Positions 9,747 to 17,596 of a stretch of DNA of 64,000 nt are shown piece by piece. The DNA comes from Nakamurella endophytica (GTDB lineage Bacteria > Actinomycetota > Actinomycetes > Mycobacteriales > Nakamurellaceae), in contig NZ_BMNA01000014.1 of the NCBI RefSeq assembly GCF_014646215.1, forward strand, positions 25,372 through 89,371, in the 5' to 3' direction. Each line of letters begins with the position of its first letter. Within the stretch, counting starts at the first letter, position 1. The translations under genes were made by a program, and so were the position numbers. The notes beneath the pieces were generated by a model. It made no database searches, was not told where the DNA came from, and was given only the letters and a program-made list of their open reading frames with translations.

Positions 9747-10655
9747 ATGTTCGGAGAACCGGGCGAGCTGTACGAGCTGCACCTCGAGGTGCCGGAGCTG
9801 GACGAGCTGGCCAACCCGGTGCTCGTGCACGGCCTGGACGGGTACGTCGACGCCGGCTCCGGGGCGAGCCTCGCGGTGTCGCATCTGCTCTCGGTGCTGC
9901 CGCACACGGTCGTCGCCACCTTCGACGTCGACGCCCTGCTGGACTACCGGTCCCGGCGCCCGACGCTGACCTTCAGCAAGAACGCGTTCACCGAGTACGA
10001 CGCCCCGGCCCTGCAGATCCACCTGGTGCGCGACGAGGCGGAGACCCCCTTCCTGCTGCTCACCGGGCCGGAGCCGGACATCCGCTGGGAGGCGTTCGTG
10101 GCGGCCGTCGGTCAGATCGCCGACCGGTTCGCCGTCCGGCTGACCGTCGGCCTGATGGCCATCCCGATGGGCGTGCCGCACACCCGGCCGACCGGCATGT
10201 CGGTGCACGCCACCCGGCCGGGGCTGGTCGAGACCGCGCAGGACTGGATCGGCACCGTGCAGGTGCCCGGGCATGCGACGGGCCTGCTGGAGTACCGGTT
10301 CGGCCAGGCCGGCCGGGACGCCATCGGCTTCGCCGCCCACGTGCCGCACTACATCGCCCGCTCCGAGTACCCGGAGACCGCCCGGACGTTGATCCAGGCG
10401 CTCGCGGACTCGTCGGGGCTGCTGCTGCCCACCGCCGGACTGGACGAGTCCGCCGCCCGGGTGCAGGAGCAGCTGGCCGAGCAGGTGCGGGACAACGCCG
10501 AGGTCGCCCAGGTCGTCAAGGCGCTGGAGGACCAGTACGACGCCTTCGTCTCCGCGACCGGACGCGGCCTGCTCGCGCAGTCGGCCCCGCTGCCCACGGC
10601 CGACGAGCTGGGCGCCCAGTTCGAGGCCTTCCTGGCCGAGCGCGACCGGGGCTGA
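9747..10655 (+). CDS. PAC2-family protein
   Basis: 302 residues belonging to the PAC2 (proteasome assembly chaperone 2-like) family, common in actinobacteria that have proteasomes. The domain covers about residues 20-230, including NPVLVHGLDGYVDAGSGASL, FLLLTGPEPDIRWEAF and GVPHTRPTGMSVHATRPGL. The C-terminal 60 residues are helical with charged repeats. The ATG at 9747 has a good ribosome-binding site. No partner gene of the proteasome is adjacent, so a chaperone role is only inferred from the family. Confidence 0.88.
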   Translation: MFGEPGELYELHLEVPELDELANPVLVHGLDGYVDAGSGASLAVSHLLSVLPHTVVATFDVDALLDYRSRRPTLTFSKNAFTEYDAPALQIHLVRDEAETPFLLLTGPEPDIRWEAFVAAVGQIADRFAVRLTVGLMAIPMGVPHTRPTGMSVHATRPGLVETAQDWIGTVQVPGHATGLLEYRFGQAGRDAIGFAAHVPHYIARSEYPETARTLIQALADSSGLLLPTAGLDESAARVQEQLAEQVRDNAEVAQVVKALEDQYDAFVSATGRGLLAQSAPLPTADELGAQFEAFLAERDRG

Positions 10656-10781
10656 CCCGCCGGCTCCACCACCCGCCGGCCCGCCGGACGGACCCGGCCC
10701 GGCACCCGCGGCTGCGTCGTCCCCCGCACCGCCCCGTCGGGTGCGACCCTGCAGCACGGCCGCCCAGTAGTGTGCGGCCTT

Positions 10782-12002
10782 GTGCCGGACGACGTGCGCT
10801 CGCGCATCCTGTTCCCCGAGCGGGACCGGGGTCCGGTACGGGCGATCGTGGTGCGGCTCTTCGTCGCGGTCGCCTGCATCGTCGTGGTCGCCGTCGTCGT
10901 GTACCTGGAACGTCACGGCTACCGGGACGGCGACGGCCGGGTGCGGACGCTGCTCGACGCGTTCTACTACGCCACCGTCACGCTCTCGACCACCGGCTAC
11001 GGCGACATCACCCCGGTCACCGAGTCGGCCCGGCTGACGAACATCCTGCTCGTCACGCCGCTGCGGTTCCTGTTCCTGATCGTCCTGGTCGGCACCACCA
11101 TCGAGGTGCTCACCGAGCGCAGCCGCCAGCTGTTCCGGTTCCAGCGCTGGAGGAGACGCGTGAAGCAGCACACCGTCGTCATCGGTTTCGGCACGAAGGG
11201 CCGGTCGGCCGCGCGGGCGCTCATCGACCAGGGCTACCCCGCCGAGAGCATCGTCGTCGTGGACACCAACGGCGGCAACGTCAAGGGCGCCGGCGCGATG
11301 GGCTGCGTCGCGGTGCTCGGTGACGCCCGCCGCGAGGAGGTGCTGCGCCAGGCCGCGGTGCCCACTGCGGAGCGCATCATCGTCGCCGCCGACCGCGACG
11401 ACACGAACGTGCTGGTCACGCTCACCGCCCGCCGGCTGGCGCCCACGGCGACCATCGCCGCGGCCGCCCGCGAGGAGCAGAACATCGGCGTGCTGCGGCA
11501 GGGCGGCGCGGACGTCGTCATCCCCACCGCGGAGTCGGCGGGCCGCATGCTCGGCCTGTCGATCTCCGCCCCGAACGCCGGCGAGGTGATCGAGGACCTG
11601 CTCGAGCCCATGGCGGGTCTGGCCATCACCGAGCGGGTGGTGCGCCCGGAGGACGTCGGCCTCTCCCCGGCGCGGCTCACCGCCCAGGGCGAGATCGTCC
11701 TGACGGTCATCCGCAACGGCGTCGCGCACCGCTTCGACTCCGGCGGCGTCAAGGTGTTCCAGCCCGGTGACGTCATCGTGGTCATCTCCGGCAACGGGCC
11801 GGCAGCCCGCGACGCCAGCACCAAGGACGCCGGTCCCGCGGCCTCGTCCGGGGTCTCGTCGGTGCCGGGCACCGGCGCGCGGGCCGCGTCCGGGACGACG
11901 CCGGTGGTGCCGCCGAGCCGGTCGGTGCCCCGGCCGGCGATCCGCCGCCCGAGCGCCGCGCAGCGCCGGGACCACACCGACCGCGAACCGGGCGACGCCT
12001 GA
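10782..12002 (+). CDS. Potassium channel with cytosolic TrkA/RCK domains
   Basis: Two-transmembrane K+ channel. TM1 is about residues 20-42, the pore loop carries the selectivity filter TLSTTGYGD, TM2 is about 85-110 (FLFLIVLVGTTIEVL). A RCK-N/TrkA-N Rossmann domain begins at HTVVIGFGTKGRSAAR, and a RCK-C domain lies around 290-345. The last 60 residues are a Ser/Pro/Arg-rich tail. The start is uncertain: GTG 10782 (used here) or GTG 10770 four codons earlier. There is no ribosome-binding site, and a TAGTGT hexamer at 10768-10773 may be a -10. It converges on a methyltransferase gene. Confidence 0.92.
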   Translation: MPDDVRSRILFPERDRGPVRAIVVRLFVAVACIVVVAVVVYLERHGYRDGDGRVRTLLDAFYYATVTLSTTGYGDITPVTESARLTNILLVTPLRFLFLIVLVGTTIEVLTERSRQLFRFQRWRRRVKQHTVVIGFGTKGRSAARALIDQGYPAESIVVVDTNGGNVKGAGAMGCVAVLGDARREEVLRQAAVPTAERIIVAADRDDTNVLVTLTARRLAPTATIAAAAREEQNIGVLRQGGADVVIPTAESAGRMLGLSISAPNAGEVIEDLLEPMAGLAITERVVRPEDVGLSPARLTAQGEIVLTVIRNGVAHRFDSGGVKVFQPGDVIVVISGNGPAARDASTKDAGPAASSGVSSVPGTGARAASGTTPVVPPSRSVPRPAIRRPSAAQRRDHTDREPGDA

Positions 12003-12057
12003 CCGCTCGCCGGCCCCGCCCGGCCGGCCCCGACCGGTGCCGGACGCGGATGCCCGG

Positions 12058-12843
12058 TCAGCGCCCGGCAAGCACCGCCCAGTACCCGGGGATCTGCACC
12101 GGGACGCCGGGGGTCCGCAGCGGCACCGTCCGGATCATCACGTCGCCCTCCTCCACCACGGTCCAGTCGGCGGGCACCAGCGCGTCGCGGAGCTCCGCGG
12201 CGCCGAAGTGACCGGGCCGCGGCAGCCGGCGGATGGCCCGTTCCAGCGGGCTCGGGAAGTGCCGTGGGCCCGCGCCCAGGTGCTCGAGGTAGGCCAGGCC
12301 CGACCCCGGGAAGTTGGTCTCGGCGAGCAGCACCCGGCCCCGGGCACCGACCAGCAGCCGCGCCGTCGCGGCGAGCAGGCGGCGCTGGGCAGGTGCGAGG
12401 ACGTGGAACACGCCGCGGACGAAGACGTGGCAGTCGCCCAGCTCCCGGTGCAGCCGGCGGCCGGCGTCGGTGTCCGTGGCGTCGAGCACGTCCCAGTCCA
12501 GCGACTCGGGCGCACCCTCGGCCGACGCCTCGCGACGGGCCAGCTCGACGGCCGCGGCGGAGACGTCGACGCCGCGCACCTTCGGCGCCCAGCCGGTCAG
12601 CCAGCGCGCGAACCGCCCGTTGCCGCAGCCCAGATCGACCGCCGGCAGCCCGGGCTCCAGGTGCCGGTCGATCAGCGTCCGGTAGAACTGGCGCTCCGCG
12701 TCGTCGGCGGAGTCCCACAGCACCTGCCCGCCGTCGCCGGTGGACTCGATCTCCGACCAATACCGTTCCCAGGCGCGGACCGAGTCGCGCGGCACGCCGG
12801 CGCCCATCGTCGCCACCCGGGGGATCATCAGCGCGCGCCGCAT
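12058..12843 (-). CDS. Class I SAM-dependent methyltransferase
   Basis: 261 residues with a Rossmann methyltransferase core. Motif I is AVDLGCGNGRFARWL (about 67-81), followed by GVDVSAAAVELARREA and motif IV/V region CHVFVRGVFHVLAPAQRR. Substrate unknown. The ATG at 12843 has a strong GGAGGGAGG site. It stands alone between the convergent K+ channel and the upstream GGDEF-EAL gene on the same strand; nothing in the context fixes its substrate. Confidence 0.88.
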   Translation of the reverse strand: MRRALMIPRVATMGAGVPRDSVRAWERYWSEIESTGDGGQVLWDSADDAERQFYRTLIDRHLEPGLPAVDLGCGNGRFARWLTGWAPKVRGVDVSAAAVELARREASAEGAPESLDWDVLDATDTDAGRRLHRELGDCHVFVRGVFHVLAPAQRRLLAATARLLVGARGRVLLAETNFPGSGLAYLEHLGAGPRHFPSPLERAIRRLPRPGHFGAAELRDALVPADWTVVEEGDVMIRTVPLRTPGVPVQIPGYWAVLAGR

Positions 12844-12910
12844 GGGTCCTCCCTCCACTGCGTCCGCCCGGCGGCTCCCACGACGACCAGGTGCCCACGG
12901 GCCACGGTGC

Positions 12911-14686
12911 TCACGACAACGGCCCGGCGAGGTCCCGGGTCGGCAGGGACGGGGCCGAGGCACCGTCCACCGCGGGTGGGACCGAACGGGTCACGCCGAC
13001 CGTCGCTCGGAAGCGCTCGGCGTCCACCGGTCGGCCGAGCCAGTATCCCTGACCGCGGTCGCAGCCGAGGTCCCGCAACACCTGCCAGTGCCGCCGGGTC
13101 TCGATGCCCTCGGCGATCACCCCGAGCTGCGCCGCCTTGATCACCTGCAGCACCGCGGCCAGGAACGGCCGCTGATCCGGGTCGCTGTCCAGCCCGGCGG
13201 TGAGCGACCGGTCCAGCTTGACGGTGTCGATCGGCAGCCGCCGCAGGTAGCTCAGCGACGAGAAGCCCGTGCCGAAGTCGTCGATGCCGACGCCGACGCC
13301 GGACCCGCGCAGCCGGGCCAGTGCCCGGGTGGCCTGGCCGTCGTCGTGCAGCAGCGCCGTCTCGGCGACCTCCAGCACCACGCGCGACGGCTCCACCCCG
13401 GCGGCCGCCAGCTCCTCGAGCACGCGTTCGTCGAACCGGACCCTGCCGACCTCGACCGCCGACACGTTGACGTGCAACCGGAAGTGCGGCAGCGCCGCCA
13501 GCAGGTCCGGCCACCGGGCCAGCTGCGTGAGCGACTCGCGGAGCACCCACTCCCCGACCTCGCCGATCCGGCCGCACTCCTCGGCCAGCCCGATGAACTC
13601 CTCCGGCTGCAGCAGGCCGCGCTCCGGGTGCTGCCAGCGGACGAGCGCCTCCGCACCGACCACGCGGTGCGTCGCCAGGTCGACCACCGGTTGGAACGCC
13701 AGCCGGAACTCTCCGTCGGCCACCGCTCTGGCAAGGTCGGACGAAGCCTGGAGGCGCCGCAGCATCCGGTGCTGCATCTCCGGCCGGAACACCCGGACGG
13801 TGCCGCGGCCGGCGGCCTTGGCGGCGTACATCGCGATGTCGGCGTCGCGCATGAGGATCTCGGCGTCGAGCCCGGGCTCCCCGAGCCGCACCCCGATGCT
13901 CGCGCCGGTGGCCACCGTCCGCTCCCGCAGCTCGATCGGCACGCCGACCGCCGACAGGATGCGGTCCGCGAGCCGGAGCACGGCGTCGTCGTCGGCGTCC
14001 GGCGCCAGCACGGCGAACTCGTCGCCGCCCAGTCGCGCCACGGTCTCCGCCGGCCTGGCCACCGCCGACAGCCGCTGTGCGATCTCCTGCAGCACGGCGT
14101 CGCCGGCGCCGTGCCCCAGGTTGTCGTTGATCGTCTTGAACTCGTCGAGGTCGACCAGCAGCAGGGCGGGGGGCCGCGGGCCGCGTCCCGCCGGCGGCCG
14201 CACCGGGCCGGCGTCCCGGTCACCGGTCGGCACGTCGCCGGCGGGGCCGGCCGGCGCGCCCGGACCGTCCGTGCCGTCCGTGCCCTCCGTGCCCTCCGTG
14301 CCGTCCGTGCCGTCCGTGCCCTCCGTGCCGTCCGTGCCCTCCGTCCGCGCCGGGCGGGCGAGGTCCAGGGCCGCCGACGTCCGGACCGCCAGCAGCGTCC
14401 GGTTGGCCAGCCCGGTCAGCGGGTCGAGCAGCGCCATCCGCGCGAGGTCCTCGTGCGCCTGCTCCAACTGTCCGGTGCGCTCCCGTACCCGGGACTCCAG
14501 GTCCTGGTAGAGCGCCTGCAGCTCGCCCGCGAGCAGGTTGATGCCGGTGATGACGGCGTCGATGGTGTCCCGGTCCGGCGACGTCGACCCGCGGGCGTCG
14601 AGGTCGCCGGACGCCAGCTGCACGATCAGGTCGACGACGGCCTCCAGCCGCTGGTCCTCAGTCCGGCTGGTCACCGGCGACCACAC
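12911..14686 (-). CDS. GGDEF-EAL cyclic-di-GMP signalling protein
   Basis: 591 residues, soluble. N-terminal 1-85 is helical/coiled coil. The GGDEF domain (about 87-300) keeps LTGLANR and GGDEF (220-224) but no RxxD inhibitory site in the usual place. The EAL domain (about 320-565) keeps EALVRW, the N in HVNVSAVEV, DDFGTGFSSLSYL, KLDR and AEGIET, so both synthesis and hydrolysis of c-di-GMP look possible. A 60-residue insert after LTGLANRTLLAVRTSAALDL contains TEG/TDG repeats (115-141). The start is GTG 14686 or 14674; both overlap the upstream STAS-like gene, giving a two-gene operon. Confidence 0.93.
   Translation of the reverse strand: MWSPVTSRTEDQRLEAVVDLIVQLASGDLDARGSTSPDRDTIDAVITGINLLAGELQALYQDLESRVRERTGQLEQAHEDLARMALLDPLTGLANRTLLAVRTSAALDLARPARTEGTDGTEGTDGTDGTEGTEGTDGTDGPGAPAGPAGDVPTGDRDAGPVRPPAGRGPRPPALLLVDLDEFKTINDNLGHGAGDAVLQEIAQRLSAVARPAETVARLGGDEFAVLAPDADDDAVLRLADRILSAVGVPIELRERTVATGASIGVRLGEPGLDAEILMRDADIAMYAAKAAGRGTVRVFRPEMQHRMLRRLQASSDLARAVADGEFRLAFQPVVDLATHRVVGAEALVRWQHPERGLLQPEEFIGLAEECGRIGEVGEWVLRESLTQLARWPDLLAALPHFRLHVNVSAVEVGRVRFDERVLEELAAAGVEPSRVVLEVAETALLHDDGQATRALARLRGSGVGVGIDDFGTGFSSLSYLRRLPIDTVKLDRSLTAGLDSDPDQRPFLAAVLQVIKAAQLGVIAEGIETRRHWQVLRDLGCDRGQGYWLGRPVDAERFRATVGVTRSVPPAVDGASAPSLPTRDLAGPLS
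14267..14347. repeat. 9-bp coding repeat inside the GGDEF domain
   Basis: Tandem 9-bp-related units alternating gtccgtgcc and ctccgtgcc on the plus strand. They encode the (TEG/TDG)n tract in the GGDEF-EAL protein. Units are multiples of three, so length changes keep the frame. Confidence 0.85.
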
Positions 14687-15050
14687 CGAGCCAGCGCAGC
14701 GCGTCCGGCTGCGAGGTGAAGTAGCGCGTCGGGCACGGCATGTTGCTGACGCCGACGATGAAGTTGGCGATCACCCGATCCACCGGCGACCGGCCGAGCA
14801 GGGCGATCCGATTCGCCTGGCAGGGACGCAGGAACACCGTCCGGGCACGGCGCTCGACGGCCTCGGTGGTCGCCATGTCGACCAGCATCGGGCGGCGGGT
14901 CTCGCCGCAGACGCGGTTCACCTCGGCCATCGCCGCCTCGGCGGCCTCACCGGTGATGGTCAGCCCGCGCCGCCAGCGCAGCCGCACACTGCCGTCGGCG
15001 TCGATCCGAACCGTGAATTCCGGCTCCGGCGACGACTCGGCTGCGGACAC
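14658..15050 (-). CDS. STAS/SpoIIAA-like small signalling protein
   Basis: 130 residues. The pattern of strands and helices (FTVRIDADGSVRLRWRRG, then AAEAAMAEVNRVCGETRRPMLVDM, then ERRARTVFLRP, then RVIANFIVG) resembles the SpoIIAA-like/DUF7793 family, often linked to signal-transduction genes. No serine equivalent to the SpoIIAA phosphosite is obvious to me. GTG 15050 has GGGGAG upstream. Its stop codon lies inside the start region of the GGDEF-EAL gene, so it may act as an input or regulatory partner of that enzyme. Family assignment is moderate. Confidence 0.72.
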   Translation of the reverse strand: MSAAESSPEPEFTVRIDADGSVRLRWRRGLTITGEAAEAAMAEVNRVCGETRRPMLVDMATTEAVERRARTVFLRPCQANRIALLGRSPVDRVIANFIVGVSNMPCPTRYFTSQPDALRWLGVVAGDQPD

Positions 15051-15224
15051 GGCGCTCCCCTCCCCATGCGGCAGCCGCCGCCGGGTGCGCCGTGGCGCAT
15101 CCGGACACCGGCCGCGCCGCCGATGATAGGTCGGGGCGGAGCCCGAAACGGGCGGTCCGTCCACATCGCCGCGATCGTGGCCGGCCCCGACCGTCGGCCC
15201 CGCCGTGCTCGGTAAGCCTGCGGT

Positions 15225-16193
15225 CTACCAGCCGATCTCCCCGCACGCCGTGTGGTCCGCCGGTTCGACCTGCAGGGTGGCGTGCATGATGCGGTGGTCG
15301 CGGGCCAGCACGTCCCGGGCCGCGTCCAGGACATGGTGGTGGTCGGCGCCGGGCTCGGCCACCAGGTGCGCGGTGGCGACGTCCATGCCGGACGTCAGCG
15401 CCCAGACGTGCAGGTCGTGCACGGCGGCGACCCCGGGCACCGCGGTCAGGTCGCCCAGCATGCGGTCCAGGTCGGCGCCCTGCGGCGCGTGCTGGCCCAG
15501 CACGGACAGCACCGACCGTCCCAGCGACACGGCGCGCACCAGCACGAAGACCCCGATGGCCGCAGCGACCACGACGTCCCACACGCTGCTGCCGGTCCAC
15601 CGGATCAGTGCCGCCGCGGCGAGCACACCGACCGAGCCGGCGGCGTCGCCGAGGACCTCGAGGTAGGCGCCGCGGACGTTCAACGATTCGGTCGACCCCT
15701 GCCGGAGCAGCATCAGACCGACCAGGTTGACGAGCAGGCCGATGACGCCGACGACCAGCATGACGCCGGTCGCCACCTCGGGGTGGGTCCCGATCCGGTC
15801 GACCGCCTCGACGACGACGAAGACACCGACTCCGACCATCAACAGCACGGTCAGACCGGCCGAGAAGACCTCGGCCCGGTACCTCCCGTACGTGCGCCGG
15901 CCGGAGCCGTCGGGACGACCGGCGATGCGGGTCGCGACCAGCGAAGCGCCCAGCGCGAGCACGTCGGTGGCCATGTGGCCGGCGTCGGCCACCAGGGCCA
16001 ACGAACCGGACAGCAGCCCGGCGACCAGCTCGACCAGGAACAGCGCCGCGGTCAGGCCGAACGTGGCCGCCAGTCGGCCACGGAACCGCGCCGACGGGGA
16101 CGGGGTGCCGTCGGCCGACCGCGGAGCCGGACCGTGCGAGTGGCCCGCGTGCCCGCCCCCGGCAGGGTGGTGCCCGCCGTCAGGGGCGGTCAT
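15225..16193 (-). CDS. Cation diffusion facilitator (Zn/Cd/Co efflux)
   Basis: 322 residues. Inner-membrane CDF transporter exchanging divalent metal for protons. His-rich N-terminus (GGHHPAGGGHAGHSHG), six membrane helices (about 38-225), the metal-site HxxxD of helix II (DAGHMATD) and the equivalent helix V region (YLEVLGDAAGS). A cytosolic C-terminal domain with HDLHVWALTSG and HHHVLDAARDVL follows. ATG at 16193. Metal specificity cannot be read directly; the ZitB/CzcD subfamily is the best fit. Confidence 0.92.
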   Translation of the reverse strand: MTAPDGGHHPAGGGHAGHSHGPAPRSADGTPSPSARFRGRLAATFGLTAALFLVELVAGLLSGSLALVADAGHMATDVLALGASLVATRIAGRPDGSGRRTYGRYRAEVFSAGLTVLLMVGVGVFVVVEAVDRIGTHPEVATGVMLVVGVIGLLVNLVGLMLLRQGSTESLNVRGAYLEVLGDAAGSVGVLAAAALIRWTGSSVWDVVVAAAIGVFVLVRAVSLGRSVLSVLGQHAPQGADLDRMLGDLTAVPGVAAVHDLHVWALTSGMDVATAHLVAEPGADHHHVLDAARDVLARDHRIMHATLQVEPADHTACGEIGW

Positions 16194-16313
16194 GACGCGG
16201 ACCGGTGGTGACTGGACTGCACACCGACCATCCTGCACCGGCGCTCGACCGGGTGCGGCGACGTCCGGAACGGCGCGGGCGACGTTCTGCACCCGCGCCC
16301 GTCCCGGAAGCCG

Positions 16314-17198
16314 TCAGCTCGCGAGTTCCTGGTAGAGCTTGCTGGTGATGGACCGCAGCAGGCGGGACACCTGCATCTGGCTCACCCCGATGCACTCGCC
16401 GATGCGGGCCTGCGACATGCCCTCGACGAACCGCATCCGAACGATCTCCCGCTCGCGGGGGGACAGCGACCGCATCAGGACCTGGACCGTCATGCGGTCC
16501 TCGATCTGGGTGATGCGCTCGTCCTCCGAACCCCAGGTGTCGGCGATCGGGCATCCCCAGCCGGACTGCGCGTCCAGCGAGATGGGCCGGCACAGCCGCA
16601 CCGCCTCCCTGGCCTCGCGGATGGCGGCCTCGCTGACACCGAGCTCCTCGGCGCGCCGCGCATCGTCCGACCGGCCGTCGGCGGCGTGACCGTCGTCGTC
16701 CGCGGATCCCACCGGGCGCTCGTCCTCGCTGGAGGTCAGCGCGGCCCGGAGCTCCTGGATCCGCCGCGGGGGGCGCACCGCCGCGGAGTGGTCGCGGAAG
16801 TAGCGCTTGATCTCACCGGCGATGGTCGGGACGGCGAACTGGAGGAAGTCCTCGCTCCGTCCCGGCTGCCACCGGCGTACTGCCTTGACCAACCCCAGGT
16901 TGGCCAGCTGCTCGAGATCGTTACGGTCGACGCCTCTTCCGCGGTACCGGGCGGCGACCGCGGAGGCGACGCCACGGCATTCGAGCACCACCTGGTCGCG
17001 CAGGGCCTTCAGTTCCTGCGGATCGGTGCACTCGGCGACCTTCTCGAGCAGTGCTCGAACTCGTTCCCTGCGATCCCCGGCTCCGGGTTGCTGCCGGTCG
17101 GCGGATCCTTGGCCCCGGCGGTGGTCGACCACCAGGCGGATGTGCTGCGGGCGCGGCGTTGCCACCGGTTCCACGGGCAGTACAGGCAATGCTGACAT
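16314..17198 (-). CDS. SigF/SigB-type RNA polymerase sigma factor
   Basis: 294 residues, alternative sigma factor of the stress/general group. Regions 2.1-2.4 are about 60-150 (RGRGVDRNDLEQLANLGLVKAV, FAVPTIAGEIKRYFRDH). Region 3 has an acidic insert (SSEDERPVGSADDDGHAAD). Region 4 contains LSPREREIVRMRFVEGMSQARIGECIGVSQMQVSRLL. ATG 17198 has GAGGAG seven bases upstream, inside an inverted repeat that could hide it. No anti-sigma factor is adjacent, unlike most SigF genes; it is divergent from the GH1-like gene. Confidence 0.9.
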   Translation of the reverse strand: MSALPVLPVEPVATPRPQHIRLVVDHRRGQGSADRQQPGAGDRRERVRALLEKVAECTDPQELKALRDQVVLECRGVASAVAARYRGRGVDRNDLEQLANLGLVKAVRRWQPGRSEDFLQFAVPTIAGEIKRYFRDHSAAVRPPRRIQELRAALTSSEDERPVGSADDDGHAADGRSDDARRAEELGVSEAAIREAREAVRLCRPISLDAQSGWGCPIADTWGSEDERITQIEDRMTVQVLMRSLSPREREIVRMRFVEGMSQARIGECIGVSQMQVSRLLRSITSKLYQELAS

Positions 17199-17230
17199 CA
17201 GTAGTCTCCTCGATCGGGAGAGAACTACTG
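17199..17230 (-). promoter_or_regulatory. Inverted repeat covering the sigma-factor ribosome-binding site
   Basis: CAGTAGT at 17199-17205 and ACTACTG at 17224-17230 flank the Shine-Dalgarno sequence. In the mRNA a stem with one bulge would pair GAG of GAGGAG with CUC, ending right before the AUG. This could act as a translational switch; that is inference from sequence alone. Confidence 0.5.
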
Positions 17231-17596
17231 GCGCTCTGCTGGACCAGTGCCACGACCGTACTCCCACTTTTCCCGGGCCGCTGCCGCGGGTCCACGACCA
17301 CGGCAGCGCGCCCGGCCCGGCGGGAGGAGGCGGTGCACCGGTGGGACGAGCGTCGTCGCAGTTCACAGCGCTGTCCGGGGCGGTGGTCCGCGGCCGGCCG
17401 GGCCGATCGGCGCGGGCCGTCCGCCGGCTCCACCGGCCGGACGCCGGCCCGGGCGGGGCCCGCCGTGGCCCGGCGCCCGGCGGGACGGTGCCGGCGCATC
17501 GGCCGCCGGACGGAGGGTCCGACCGGGCGCCTGAACGTTCATGGAACAGCACGCCGCACAGCAGGTCCCGCCGGCGGGACGCCCGGAGCCGGGACG
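17231..17596. other. Divergent spacer between sigma factor and GH1-like gene
   Basis: 366 bp G+C-rich region that should hold both promoters. On the minus strand GGGAAAAGTGGGAGTACGG lies about 60 bp before the sigma gene, but I cannot assign -35/-10 boxes with confidence. No gene is supported here. Confidence 0.4.

Noticed and set aside
9312..12071. 919-codon minus-strand frame
   Set aside because: Lies opposite the PAC2 and K+ channel genes, which have conserved motifs; no protein-like composition.
17231..17596. Search for a SigF-type -35/-10 pair for autoregulation
   Set aside because: Only weak matches; no pair with correct spacing that I could defend.
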